From contig JAEETJ010000017.1 of assembly GCA_016290295.1 (NCBI GenBank), positions 1 through 60,526 on the forward strand: a DNA stretch of 60,526 bases, read 5' to 3'. This DNA is from Bacteroidales bacterium. Lineage in GTDB: Bacteria; Bacteroidota; Bacteroidia; Bacteroidales; WCHB1-69. Shown one piece after another: positions 39,936 through 48,330 of the stretch (positions are counted from its first letter, which is position 1; each line of letters opens with the position of its first letter). Both the position numbers and the translations under genes were made by a program. The notes beneath the pieces are model-generated. The model made no database searches, was not told the origin of the DNA, and saw nothing but the letters and a program-made list of their open reading frames with translations.

Positions 39936-39952
39936 AATAATATATACCTTTG
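39923..39952 (+). promoter_or_regulatory. Divergent promoter of the 39972 gene
   Basis: TTG (39923-39925), 19 nt, TACCTTTG (39945-39952). The -33 boxes of the two divergent promoters lie within 13 nt of each other. Confidence 0.7.
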
Positions 39953-39971
39953 CAAAATAAAATTGTTCATT

Positions 39972-40640
39972 ATGGCAAATTCTGGAAAAACATCAAAACA
40001 CCGCGTCCTGTGTGTCGCAGTGGCGCTTGGTTGCTCTTTGTTCGGCATTCTGCTGGGAATTTCACTGAACTTGAATTCACATGATGTGATAAGATCTTAT
40101 CAGAATTCTCAGGCTACTCTCGTACAAAACAACGAGAAGCTGAAGGTTATGCGGGATGCAGAATGGCATCGGCTGGCCGATATTGCGCATGAGAATGAAG
40201 ACTCAACCTTGTTTAGGACATTGTGCGGATTGTCGGATCAGAGTGTGATATATCAATATGTGGATTCTCTGCGGACAGCATTGATCATCTATGTGGATGG
40301 GGTACAGGGTGAACAACTCAGAAGACCTGATGCGGTGTCAGATCCCACTTTCTTTATGATTAATCAAGAAAATGCGAGAGAGTTGCGGGATAAGTTGCAA
40401 CAATATCAGGATTTTCTGAACAGCTGTATCAGAAAAGGATATGGATATACCACTGTTGATTTTGAATTAAATGATCGATATCCCTTTGGGAGGAGAGTGA
40501 GTTGGGAGAGTTATCATTTTGAGAATGTAATGGCGATAGAGGCGGTGTGCCAGCTGGATATGATCAAACAGCAACTGATGATGGCCGATTTGACGGTGTT
40601 CAGGAGTCTCATCCATGCTTATGAAAAATCCAGAAATTGA
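39972..40640 (+). CDS. Hypothetical protein with N-terminal membrane anchor
   Basis: A 222-residue protein with one hydrophobic segment near residues 15-33 (AVALGCSLFGILLGISLNL) and an otherwise soluble, mostly helical and charged body. No family recognised. ATG at 39972 from a consensus promoter. It is followed after 21 nt by the small GldL-like membrane protein, so the two may be one unit. Confidence 0.7.
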   Translation: MANSGKTSKHRVLCVAVALGCSLFGILLGISLNLNSHDVIRSYQNSQATLVQNNEKLKVMRDAEWHRLADIAHENEDSTLFRTLCGLSDQSVIYQYVDSLRTALIIYVDGVQGEQLRRPDAVSDPTFFMINQENARELRDKLQQYQDFLNSCIRKGYGYTTVDFELNDRYPFGRRVSWESYHFENVMAIEAVCQLDMIKQQLMMADLTVFRSLIHAYEKSRN

Positions 40641-40661
40641 AAACAATTAAAACTTTAAGAT

Positions 40662-40847
40662 ATGAAAAAGAGTATTTTCAGATTGGGTGCCACCACCATC
40701 ACGATGTTAAGTTTGGCCTTATTATTCAAAATTCAGCACTGGGCAGGTGGCGGTATTTTATTGATTCTGACCCTCGCTGGCCTGGTGCCGATCACAGCAT
40801 TTCTAACCGCCAACTACCTTGGCAAGGAAGAGGATGAGGAGCGATAG
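40662..40847 (+). CDS. Small two-helix membrane protein, GldL-like motif
   Basis: A 61-residue protein with two hydrophobic helices. The first carries LALLFKIQHWAGGG, a motif shared with the GldL/PorL family of T9SS motor subunits and with other small Bacteroidota membrane proteins. It is too short to be GldL and lacks the cytoplasmic domain. Function unknown. Confidence 0.65.
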   Translation: MKKSIFRLGATTITMLSLALLFKIQHWAGGGILLILTLAGLVPITAFLTANYLGKEEDEER

Positions 40848-40899
40848 GTATGCATGGGACATTGTTAAGCAAGTAGTTTATCGAAAATAATCTCAATAG

Positions 40900-42354
40900 A
40901 TGATGCTTGAAAAAATATCAGTGAAAATCATAGCTCTTTGGCTCTTTTTGCTGCCGTTGAATATGGTGGCGCAGAGCCTGGCGGGACAGCCGCTTCCCCC
41001 TGCCGAAAGCAAAGCCCGTTTGCAACAGTTGGGCGACTCTTTGCGGAAATATGACGACTTTTACTACTTTGATCGCGATGGTTTGGCTGTGGTGATGCGT
41101 TATACGAATACATCAACGGGTGGGAAGAAGAGAAAGTTTGGAATAATCAATGATAATGGCGAACTGGTATTGCCTTGCGAATATGACTGTATCAGGGAAC
41201 AATATCATTCAAACTTGATTATGGTTAGCAAAGGAGAGTTGGCAGGTTTTGTGGATCCGCAGATGAATTGGGTGATACCAATGCATTATCAGGATATATA
41301 TTGCGATCTTGAAACAGATGACTATTTTTGTTTCGGATTAGTAATGGCGGTGGACAGCACCAACCGAGTGGGAGTTATGGATAGCACTGGCCGGCAGATT
41401 TTGTCCCGCTTGTATGAGTGTGATTGGATTAATATTCTTACACCAAACCTATTCATTGTTGTCCGTGGCGAAGAGGCAGGTGTCGTGAACCGAAAAGGGG
41501 AAACCGTCATTCCGTTTAACTATACTTATTTATCGCCATGTGGTAATTACATAAGGGCAATGCAAAACAATAAACTGGGTTTATTAGACACATTGGGGAA
41601 CGTGATTATACCTCTTCAGTTTGACAATGTTGGAGTAGAGTTTAACGGGAGTCTTTTTCTCGTGTGTAAAAATGACCGATGGGGGTTGATGGACACAACT
41701 GGCAAAATGGTGATTCCATGCACCTATGAAAAACCTTTGTATGAAGCTGCGCCTGGATTATGGATTTGTTTGAAATATGTTCAGGGAAGCCCCAAGGAAG
41801 GCGTAATCAATAGCCGTGGAGAAGTGGTGCTGCCCTGTGAAAATGAATTTGTTAGATTCAGCAGAACAGGAGACAGAATTCTTGCGTTTCGATTGGATTC
41901 TCGTGGCTATGAAAAATGCTATTTGTACAACCGGGAGGGTCATTTACTGGACACATTGGATGAATTTTCTTTTGATGGAATTGATGAAATCAATCATGTG
42001 TCTATGATACCCGTGAAACGTAATGGGAAATGGGGCTTCTTTAATCTTGATTTTCAGTTGGTTGTTCCTTTTCTTTACGATAAGGTAAAGGGTTCCGATG
42101 GATACGGGGAAGTCGCATTGCCCGACAATAAAATCGCCGTGCTGAACGAGCAAGGGGAAGTATTGATTACGCTACCGTTTCCTTACGACCACACTTATGT
42201 GATTCCTTCAATAAATGGCTGGTATTATGTACATTATGGGTCAAGATATCCAGTATATGATGATGTAGAATTCTTAGGTTTTATCGACACATACGGCAAC
42301 AGTACATTCACAAAGGAAGAGTTGGAGAAAATGAAGGCACATTCCAAACAATAA
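40900..42354 (+). CDS. Exported WG-repeat protein
   Basis: A 484-residue protein with signal peptide and a series of WG/KWG-type beta repeats: units such as KRKFGIINDNGELVLPCEY, NKLGLLDTLGNVIIPLQF, RWGLMDTTGKMVIPCTY and KWGFFNLDFQLVVPFLY are spaced 50-60 residues apart through the length of the protein. Such domains are thought to form propeller-like surfaces; the function is unknown. A second ATG one codon downstream is equally possible. Confidence 0.85.
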   Translation: MMLEKISVKIIALWLFLLPLNMVAQSLAGQPLPPAESKARLQQLGDSLRKYDDFYYFDRDGLAVVMRYTNTSTGGKKRKFGIINDNGELVLPCEYDCIREQYHSNLIMVSKGELAGFVDPQMNWVIPMHYQDIYCDLETDDYFCFGLVMAVDSTNRVGVMDSTGRQILSRLYECDWINILTPNLFIVVRGEEAGVVNRKGETVIPFNYTYLSPCGNYIRAMQNNKLGLLDTLGNVIIPLQFDNVGVEFNGSLFLVCKNDRWGLMDTTGKMVIPCTYEKPLYEAAPGLWICLKYVQGSPKEGVINSRGEVVLPCENEFVRFSRTGDRILAFRLDSRGYEKCYLYNREGHLLDTLDEFSFDGIDEINHVSMIPVKRNGKWGFFNLDFQLVVPFLYDKVKGSDGYGEVALPDNKIAVLNEQGEVLITLPFPYDHTYVIPSINGWYYVHYGSRYPVYDDVEFLGFIDTYGNSTFTKEELEKMKAHSKQ

Positions 42355-42437
42355 AAGGATTCCTTCTTTATACTATTGGTCGAGTTACAGAACACTCATC
42401 ATACTTGTTTTGCACATTTTTGCATTTGAATAATCCT

Positions 42438-42629
42438 ATGAAAATATCAGAACTCAAAAAGAAACAGAAAACAAGTGGGTGTTATGTCGTATGTGATGGA
42501 AAGAATCACGAATGGTGGTGGAGCCCAGTTACCGAACAAAGATTTCAACTTCCAAGACACTCAACAGCAGATGTTGGCAAGGAATTAATGAGATATGTTA
42601 GGGAACAGTCGGGAATTAATGTGAAATAA
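42438..42629 (+). CDS. hicA: HicA-type mRNA interferase toxin
   Basis: A 63-residue toxin with the small dsRBD-like fold of HicA. MKISELKKKQKTSG is followed by the His-containing GKNHEWWWSP and the family motif LPRHS, which corresponds to the HicA GSHH region and the RNA-binding loop. The first ATG at 42438 is used. Encoded 17 nt before hicB, the usual toxin-first order. Confidence 0.85.
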   Translation: MKISELKKKQKTSGCYVVCDGKNHEWWWSPVTEQRFQLPRHSTADVGKELMRYVREQSGINVK

Positions 42630-42646
42630 TCTAATTTGAATGAAAA

Positions 42647-43036
42647 ATGGAAAACATCGAGGTGATCATAGAGCGTAACAATGATGGAAGTTACACAGCA
42701 GTACCCCAACACAAGCACAAAATCGGTTTTATCGGAATGGGGAAAACAGTAGAAGAAGCCATGGATGATTTAAGGAATTCATACACGGAGGCAAAAGAAA
42801 TGTTTCCTACGTTGCCTGCAATGGAGTTTACATACAAGTTTGACACAGCCAGTTTTCTACAATACATTAATGGAAGACTTAATCTTGCTGATTTGCAAGC
42901 TATTACTGGGATAAATCGCCATCAACTCAGCCACTATGCCACAGGGAAAAGTCGTCCTTCCTCCAAGACAGTTCAGCGCATTCAGGAGGGAATTACACGA
43001 TTTTCGGAAGAGTTGCAAAAGGTGTGTCTGATATAA
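42647..43036 (+). CDS. hicB: HicB-type antitoxin with HTH
   Basis: A 129-residue antitoxin. The N-terminal degraded RNase H-like domain (IEVIIERNNDGSYTAVPQH ... EEAMDDLRNSYTEAKEM) binds HicA, and the C-terminal helix-turn-helix (LADLQAITGINRHQLSHYATGKSRP) would bind the operon promoter. Together with hicA it forms a complete type II system placed between the WG-repeat gene and the T9SS nuclease gene. Confidence 0.9.
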   Translation: MENIEVIIERNNDGSYTAVPQHKHKIGFIGMGKTVEEAMDDLRNSYTEAKEMFPTLPAMEFTYKFDTASFLQYINGRLNLADLQAITGINRHQLSHYATGKSRPSSKTVQRIQEGITRFSEELQKVCLI

Positions 43037-43043
43037 TATCCGA

Positions 43044-44123
43044 TTAACGATCAATCACCAGCTTCTTGATAATGACTGTCTGGTTTTCGCTGTGGATTTT
43101 TAAGAGGTAGAGTCCGGCGGGAAGCTGCGAAACATTAATGGTGCAGTGGTTGTCCCATGCCTCGGTGTGCAACACTTCCCTTCCTGTGAGATCAAAAATG
43201 GCTATTTCATTGATTTCTACCGAATTGCTCTGAATGGTGAATTGTTCGTGGGCAGGGTTGGGATATACAGCCACCAGTGCAGGATCGATGAGGGCAACCG
43301 CACTGCCATAGTGGAAAACGTTGACCGAGTCGGCACCGAAAATTTCACCCACCAATTCAGGATAATCGATAAAGGGATTACGATTGTGCTGGATATTAAA
43401 GATAGCGTTGTTGCGGTCAATTTCTTTCTGACTGACAGGGTCTTCCTCATGCCAGCGAATCAGCATGGCCAAAGCCCAGGGGTTGAGATTGCCGTCGGTG
43501 AACATGGAAGGGGTGCTTATGTCGAAATCGCGGTTGTAGTAGCGTGTGCACATATATAGCAATGAACGGGCTATATCCCCTTTGTATGCGTCAATAGGTT
43601 CGAAAACAGTGCCTGAATAGCCAGGGGTAACGGAACTTCCTCGTTTTGAGCCATTGAGGCTGGTCCAATTGGCATTGCCCACTTCGCCAAAAGGAAGGTT
43701 GCCTCGCTGATTGTTCACTTGTCCATCGGTAGGATACATGTGAAACAAGTCTGTGTACATGGGAGTCTGACCATTGAACCAACTTTGGGGCACCACATGC
43801 TCCCGATTATAGCAATCCCCTTCGCTGTTATAAGTACCGCATTGGTCAGTGATGGGAGTATATTCGTAGGGAGGGGTACCACCAGGAATGTCGGAGTATA
43901 TATCCCATATTTTACCATTGCTCTTGACATCCGTCTGTGTGAAAGCATTCCATAAACCGCTGTATGTCAATGAATTTGTATTGTTATTGATAATTTGTGC
44001 CAAGGCAATTCGTAATGCCCGTCCCTTTTTGCCGTCGGCGGCATTATAATAGCCAGCGGGTTCTTGGGCAGCGAGGGTGAAGGTCCAGAGGATAGCAGTT
44101 ATCAGTAGTAGGTGTTTTTTCAT
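43044..44123 (-). CDS. T9SS-exported endonuclease I
   Basis: A 359-residue secreted nuclease with signal peptide (ILWTFTLAAQ). The catalytic domain shows DCYNREHVVPQSWF (the His-His-like endonuclease I motif), DLFHMYPTDGQVNNQRGNLPFG and IDAYKGDIARSLLYM. The C-terminal 75 residues are a T9SS type A sorting domain (VYPNPAHEQFTI, IFDLTGREV, AGLYLLKIHS, IKKL). Degrades extracellular DNA or RNA. Convergent with hicAB. Confidence 0.93.
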   Translation of the reverse strand: MKKHLLLITAILWTFTLAAQEPAGYYNAADGKKGRALRIALAQIINNNTNSLTYSGLWNAFTQTDVKSNGKIWDIYSDIPGGTPPYEYTPITDQCGTYNSEGDCYNREHVVPQSWFNGQTPMYTDLFHMYPTDGQVNNQRGNLPFGEVGNANWTSLNGSKRGSSVTPGYSGTVFEPIDAYKGDIARSLLYMCTRYYNRDFDISTPSMFTDGNLNPWALAMLIRWHEEDPVSQKEIDRNNAIFNIQHNRNPFIDYPELVGEIFGADSVNVFHYGSAVALIDPALVAVYPNPAHEQFTIQSNSVEINEIAIFDLTGREVLHTEAWDNHCTINVSQLPAGLYLLKIHSENQTVIIKKLVIDR

Positions 44124-44134
44124 ATTGGTGTGTT

Positions 44135-44971
44135 TTATTTATCGTTTGCCTTCTGGCACATCTCCACCATCTTCACACATTCTTTGGCTTCCTTTACATC
44201 ATGCACCCGGAGAATGTGGGCACCTTTCATCAAGGCGATGGTGTTCAGCACGGTGGTGCCATTCAAAGCTTGTTGGGCGTTAGTATTTAAAAGTTTGTAT
44301 ATCATTGATTTCCGTGAAATCCCCACTAAAATTGGCAAGCCAAAACTATCAAAGGCATTGAGGTTATTCATCAGGAAATAATTCTGTTCCAATGTTTTAC
44401 CGAAGCCAAAGCCTGGGTCAAGAATGATGTCATTGGCTCCCAGCTCTTTCAGTTTGGCCACTTGGGTACCGAAGAAACGCATCATGTCGCCGATGAGGTT
44501 CTCGTATTGCGTATGCTGTTGCATCACATCGGGTTTGGCGGGGGTGTGCATCAGGCAGTAGGGCACTCTGGCCTTCGCCACGGTGGGTATCATGTTTTCG
44601 TCGAAGGTGCCGCCAGACACATCATTAATCATGGCCGCACCATGGTCCAAAGCCACTTGGGCAACCGATGCCCGCCAGGTATCTATAGAAAAAATAGCAT
44701 CTGGGAAGTGCTGTAAAATAAGCGTTACAGCCTGTTGAATACGTTCTGTTTCGGTAGTTTCGTCAATGTCTGCGGCTCCGGGGCGGGTGGACATGGCACC
44801 AATGTCGATAATGTCCGCTCCTTCTTCCAGTAATTGGGCAGTGCGGTCAACAATTGCTTTTTCGGTGGTATATCGGCCTCCATCAAAAAAGGAATCTTCC
44901 GTATAATTCAAAATGCCCATTATCAAGGGATGGGACAAGTCACAGAGTTTTCCTTTGAAATTGAGCCACAT
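44135..44971 (-). CDS. folP: Dihydropteroate synthase FolP
   Basis: A 278-residue TIM-barrel enzyme that joins p-aminobenzoate and hydroxymethyl-dihydropterin pyrophosphate; target of sulfonamides. Pterin-loop motif GILNYTEDSFFDGG, GAMSTRPGA, INDVSGG and DPGFGFGKT are all present. Its start codon lies 3 nt after lgt, so they are one operon. The first loop has Tyr in place of the more usual Val (NYTEDS). Confidence 0.97.
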   Translation of the reverse strand: MWLNFKGKLCDLSHPLIMGILNYTEDSFFDGGRYTTEKAIVDRTAQLLEEGADIIDIGAMSTRPGAADIDETTETERIQQAVTLILQHFPDAIFSIDTWRASVAQVALDHGAAMINDVSGGTFDENMIPTVAKARVPYCLMHTPAKPDVMQQHTQYENLIGDMMRFFGTQVAKLKELGANDIILDPGFGFGKTLEQNYFLMNNLNAFDSFGLPILVGISRKSMIYKLLNTNAQQALNGTTVLNTIALMKGAHILRVHDVKEAKECVKMVEMCQKANDK

Positions 44972-44974
44972 GGT

Positions 44975-45859
44975 TTATTTTTTTACGGTTTTATTTTTCT
45001 GCCAGTTAATTTCTTTGTAAACAGGAATGTTGTCACGTTTGACAATGGAATAAATCAACAACACCAAACCGGCAAGGAGAATGGGAATACTCAATATTTG
45101 ACCAATATCGAGGGTCATATCCATTTCTTTGCTGACTTGCACTTCCTTGAAGAATTCAATGATAAAGCGAGCAGTGAAAATCACAAAGAAAATCAAGCCA
45201 ACAGTTCTTCCTGCAGGTACTTTTCCTTTGGCAAATTTGAAATAATAGATGACAAAGCACAAATACAGCAACAAATATACGCAAGCTTCATAAAGTTGTG
45301 CGGGGTGGCGGAAAGTGCCGGCAATGCCGGGACCGCCAAGGGTAAAGTCGAAAGCCCATGGTACAGTGGTGATGCTACCCACAATCTCGTGGTTCATCAG
45401 GTTGCCGATTCTGACCATACCTGCGGCAATGGGAATGACAATGGCCAAACGATCGCACAACCACAAGGCGTTCATCTTGTATTTCCAGGCAAAATAACAG
45501 AGAAAAGCTGTGATGGCAATGACCGCACCATGGCTGGCCAATCCCTGATAGCCTACAAACTGCCCGTCTTGGATGGGTAGAATAATTTCGGTAATACCCT
45601 TGAGACTGGTGAAATATTCGGGTTCGTAAAAGAGAAAATGTCCTAAACGCAGACCCACAATGGTCCATACAATGGTCCAAATGGATAGTTTGTCACATAA
45701 CTGCTGGGAAATGTTTTCAGTTTTAAATATCTTGCTTAAAGTAAGATAGGAAAAGAAGAAACCGAAAGCGAGGAGCATTCCGTACCATCTGACTTCAATG
45801 GGACCAATGGAGAATGCGACAGGATTAACGGTCCAAGAGATGTAATTTAGGGTGAACAT
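44975..45859 (-). CDS. lgt: Prolipoprotein diacylglyceryl transferase Lgt
   Basis: A 294-residue seven-helix enzyme that adds diacylglycerol to the lipobox cysteine, the step before LspA. RWYGMLLAFGFF, GASHGAVIAI-like LASHGAVIAITAF, the signature RIGNLMNHEIVGSIT and HPAQLYEA are visible. It is upstream of folP (3 nt). A repeat mosaic of 180 nt separates it from cdaA. Confidence 0.97.
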   Translation of the reverse strand: MFTLNYISWTVNPVAFSIGPIEVRWYGMLLAFGFFFSYLTLSKIFKTENISQQLCDKLSIWTIVWTIVGLRLGHFLFYEPEYFTSLKGITEIILPIQDGQFVGYQGLASHGAVIAITAFLCYFAWKYKMNALWLCDRLAIVIPIAAGMVRIGNLMNHEIVGSITTVPWAFDFTLGGPGIAGTFRHPAQLYEACVYLLLYLCFVIYYFKFAKGKVPAGRTVGLIFFVIFTARFIIEFFKEVQVSKEMDMTLDIGQILSIPILLAGLVLLIYSIVKRDNIPVYKEINWQKNKTVKK

Positions 45860-45872
45860 GGTTTTAATGTAC

Positions 45873-46041
45873 TAATTAGTTAATGTGCCAATGTGCTAAT
45901 GAAATTATGAACTAAGAATTAAAAGCTATGAATGTTGAATTGTTTAATTGTTGAAATGTTGAATTTTAATTCCCCATCTAGAAGGGGAATTAGAGCTCCC
46001 CTATAACTGTTAATTATCAATTGTTAACTATAAATTGTAAC
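45873..46041. repeat. Mosaic of five repeat families upstream of lgt
   Basis: Octad words (45873-45903), AACTAAG heptads (45905-45925), TTGAATTG words (45931-45968), a hairpin TTCCCC-atctaga-AGGGGAA (45970-45988) with a trailing CTCCCC, and TTAATTATCAATTG words (46004-46041) follow one another with almost no unique sequence. Confidence 0.75.
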
Positions 46042-46045
46042 CTGA

Positions 46046-46831
46046 TTACTGTTTCAACGCTTCTTGCAGCAGCTGGTTCAGCACGGTGGGGGAGATATCC
46101 CGGGTTATCTTGCCTTGCTCACACAGCGAAATTTGTCCCGTTTGTTCGGACACCACAATGGCCAATGCATCGGTGAACTGGGTGGCTCCGATGGCAGAAC
46201 GGTGACGCAGGCCTAAGTCAGTAGGCAAATCCTCATCCTTGGACACAGGCAGTATGCAGCGTGCGGCAGCAATACGGTGATTCTTGATGATGACAGCACC
46301 ATCGTGCAAAGGACTGTTTTTGAAGAAGATGTTTTCCAGCAGTTCACGGGAAATCAGGGAGTCGATTTTTTCGCCGGTTTGCAAATAGTCGTATAGTGGG
46401 GTAGCACGGGCCACAATGATGAGTGCTCCAGTTTTGGAACTGGCCATGCGCTTGCATGCGCGTACGATGGAGTCGATATCCTCGGCATAATCTTCCGAAC
46501 TCAGATTTTTGTTTCGCCGTCTTTCAATGAATTTGGTGAAATGGGTGTTGCCTATGTATGTGAGAAATTTGCGGATTTCGGGCTGGTAAATGACAATCAG
46601 CGCGACCAAACCTACACTGAAAATCTTGCCCAGTATGTCGGCAAACATCGTTAAATGGAAGTAACGGGCAACGGTCCAAATGATGAAAACAATAAAGATA
46701 CCGAAGAAAACTTTCACGGCGCCGGTACCCCGCAAGAGACGGTACAGCCAGTACATCAAAATGGCGACCAGCAGGATATCCACCGCATCGGAAATGCCGA
46801 ATTTCAAAAAGCTTAGTGCGAATAAATTCAT
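46046..46831 (-). CDS. cdaA: Diadenylate cyclase CdaA
   Basis: A 261-residue membrane-bound enzyme that makes c-di-AMP from two ATP. Three N-terminal helices (residues 10-85) anchor the DAC domain, whose catalytic motifs DGAVII and GLRHRSAIGATQF are intact. It resembles CdaA of other Bacteroidota, where it is usually next to folP; here lgt lies between. ATG at 46831 is used; a start six codons upstream is possible. A TATTTTTG element (minus strand, 46847-46854) lies 15 nt upstream, with a TTG 20 nt further in the octad array. Confidence 0.95.
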   Translation of the reverse strand: MNLFALSFLKFGISDAVDILLVAILMYWLYRLLRGTGAVKVFFGIFIVFIIWTVARYFHLTMFADILGKIFSVGLVALIVIYQPEIRKFLTYIGNTHFTKFIERRRNKNLSSEDYAEDIDSIVRACKRMASSKTGALIIVARATPLYDYLQTGEKIDSLISRELLENIFFKNSPLHDGAVIIKNHRIAAARCILPVSKDEDLPTDLGLRHRSAIGATQFTDALAIVVSEQTGQISLCEQGKITRDISPTVLNQLLQEALKQ

Positions 46832-46846
46832 CTTCCAAATTTTTTG

Positions 46847-46877
46847 CAAAAATACAATTTAATTAGCAAATTAGCAA
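46847..46877 (-). promoter_or_regulatory. Candidate cdaA promoter
   Basis: Minus strand: TTG (reverse complement of 46875-46877), 20 nt, TATTTTTG (46847-46854). The -33 box is part of the octad array. Confidence 0.5.
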
Positions 46878-46935
46878 GTTGGTTAATGTGCTAATTAACA
46901 ATGTGCTAATGTGCCAATTTAATTAACAAATTTGT
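46859..46935. repeat. AT-rich octad repeat array
   Basis: AATTAGCA, AATTAGCA, AGTTGGTT, AATGTGCT, AATTAACA, ATGTGCTA, ATGTGCCA and AATTTAAT words between cdaA and smpB. Confidence 0.75.
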
Positions 46936-47028
46936 TATTGGGAAAATTCGCAAATGAAACTAGCTTTTTGAAAGCACCGAATCGTATAATAAAATTTATT
47001 CGTTGGTATAGAATTCGAGAAATTTGTG

Positions 47029-47036
47029 TAACTTTG
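47029..47036 (+). promoter_or_regulatory. Candidate -7 element of smpB
   Basis: TAACTTTG, 19 nt before the smpB ATG. A TTG lies 23 nt upstream, somewhat far. Confidence 0.5.
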
Positions 47037-47055
47037 CAAGTTAGTTCTGAAAAAA

Positions 47056-47517
47056 ATGGCAAAAGAAAAAAATATACCACAAGTCGCTATCAAAAACAGG
47101 AAAGCGGAGTTTGAGTATTACCTGCTCACATCCTTTTCCGCGGGATTGGTACTTTGTGGAACTGAAATAAAATCTATCCGGGCAGGCAAGGCTAATTTGA
47201 CCGACAGCTACTGCTCTTTCATCAATGGTGAACTATGGGTGCACAACCTGCACATCAGCGAATATGCCCATGGCAGTTACAATAACCATGAGCCGAAGCG
47301 TGACCGTAAACTGTTGCTCAACAAAAAGGAACTGAAAAAACTGATGAGCAAACTCAATGACCGAGGCACCACCATCATTCCTACTTTGCTGTGGATTAAT
47401 GAGAAAGGCTATGCCAAACTCGACATTTCATTGGCAAGAGGTAAGAAAATGTACGACAAACGCGAAAGTATCAAGGAAAAAGATAATCGCAGGGCCGCTG
47501 CCCGTGAGGAGGAATAG
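47056..47517 (+). CDS. smpB: SsrA-binding protein SmpB
   Basis: A 153-residue protein that brings tmRNA to stalled ribosomes. It shows [57 protein letters not shown] and the basic C-terminal tail ([19 protein letters not shown]) that enters the mRNA channel. The tmRNA gene is not in this window. The MerR-type gene follows after 2 nt. Confidence 0.97.
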   Translation: MAKEKNIPQVAIKNRKAEFEYYLLTSFSAGLVLCGTEIKSIRAGKANLTDSYCSFINGELWVHNLHISEYAHGSYNNHEPKRDRKLLLNKKELKKLMSKLNDRGTTIIPTLLWINEKGYAKLDISLARGKKMYDKRESIKEKDNRRAAAREEE

Positions 47518-47519
47518 TT

Positions 47520-47861
47520 ATGGAAACAGATATGGTGAACATGGATATCGAACGCTCGTATTTCAGCATTGGTGATACGGCTAAGATGTTTAATCTTACG
47601 CCTGCCACCTTGCGTTTTTGGGAGAAGGAATTTACTGAAATCAAGCCGTTTAAGAATAAAAAAGGGGAGCGATATTATACCCGCCAGGATATTGATATCA
47701 TTAAAACTATTCATTATCTGACCAAGACCAAGGGCTATACCCTCAAAGGTGCCAAGGAGGCCATGAAAAGCAATTTCATGAAAGAGACCTGCAATGCCCA
47801 TATTGCCGATACTTTGTTAAAGGTGAAACGGTTGCTTTTGGAAATAAAAGAAGGATTATAA
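47520..47861 (+). CDS. MerR-family transcriptional regulator
   Basis: A 113-residue regulator consisting mainly of the MerR winged helix: RSYFSIGDTAKMFNLTPATLRFWEKEFTEIKP with the wing GERYYTRQDIDIIKTIHYL, then a short helix. It has no metal- or drug-binding C-terminal domain and no cysteines suited to metal sensing. Translated from an ATG 2 nt after smpB, so probably co-transcribed. Target genes unknown. Confidence 0.92.
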   Translation: METDMVNMDIERSYFSIGDTAKMFNLTPATLRFWEKEFTEIKPFKNKKGERYYTRQDIDIIKTIHYLTKTKGYTLKGAKEAMKSNFMKETCNAHIADTLLKVKRLLLEIKEGL

Positions 47862-47910
47862 TTTGATTGCCATATAAAAAATTATATATTAACCATAAAA
47901 TCATCAAAAT

Positions 47911-48330
47911 ATGACAAAGAAAATTTTATCTTGGAGCGCAGTTGCCTTAGTGGCACTGATCATTTTATCAGTGGCTGTGGTTTCATGCAAAAAAAGTGAA
48001 ACTTCAAACGAAGACAACAACTCAGTTGTGGGCGTATGGTCTGGTACAGAGGGTAATACAGATTATAAACTTACTTTTTCGGATAACAAAACCGGATTGT
48101 ATGAGGATTTTTATCATTCTTCCTCTGGCGGGGTAGAACATGTTTACATGCCATTTGACTATACAATGACTGATAGTCAAAGCGGAAGTCTCACCCTTCA
48201 TGATGACGATGGTTCTTATTTGGCGGGAGATCCGGAAATTTTGTATTTTGAAATCATCAGTGGAAATATGGTTTTGTACCGTTACCACTATGGCAATAAG
48301 GAAACAATATGTCTGCTGCATAAAGAATAA
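47911..48330 (+). CDS. Lipocalin-like lipoprotein
   Basis: A 139-residue lipoprotein (lipobox VVSC-K-K near residue 26) with a mature domain of alternating beta strands: VVGVWSGTEGNTDYKLTFSDNKTGLYEDF is typical of lipocalin-like Bacteroidota proteins. Its stop codon overlaps the start of the phosphoethanolamine transferase gene by one base (TAATG), suggesting a linked envelope role. No function known. Confidence 0.8.
   Translation: MTKKILSWSAVALVALIILSVAVVSCKKSETSNEDNNSVVGVWSGTEGNTDYKLTFSDNKTGLYEDFYHSSSGGVEHVYMPFDYTMTDSQSGSLTLHDDDGSYLAGDPEILYFEIISGNMVLYRYHYGNKETICLLHKE

Noticed and set aside
47911-48330. Fourth paralogue of the lipoproteins at 28527-30950
   Set aside because: It shares only the SCKK lipobox; the mature domain is lipocalin-like and unrelated.
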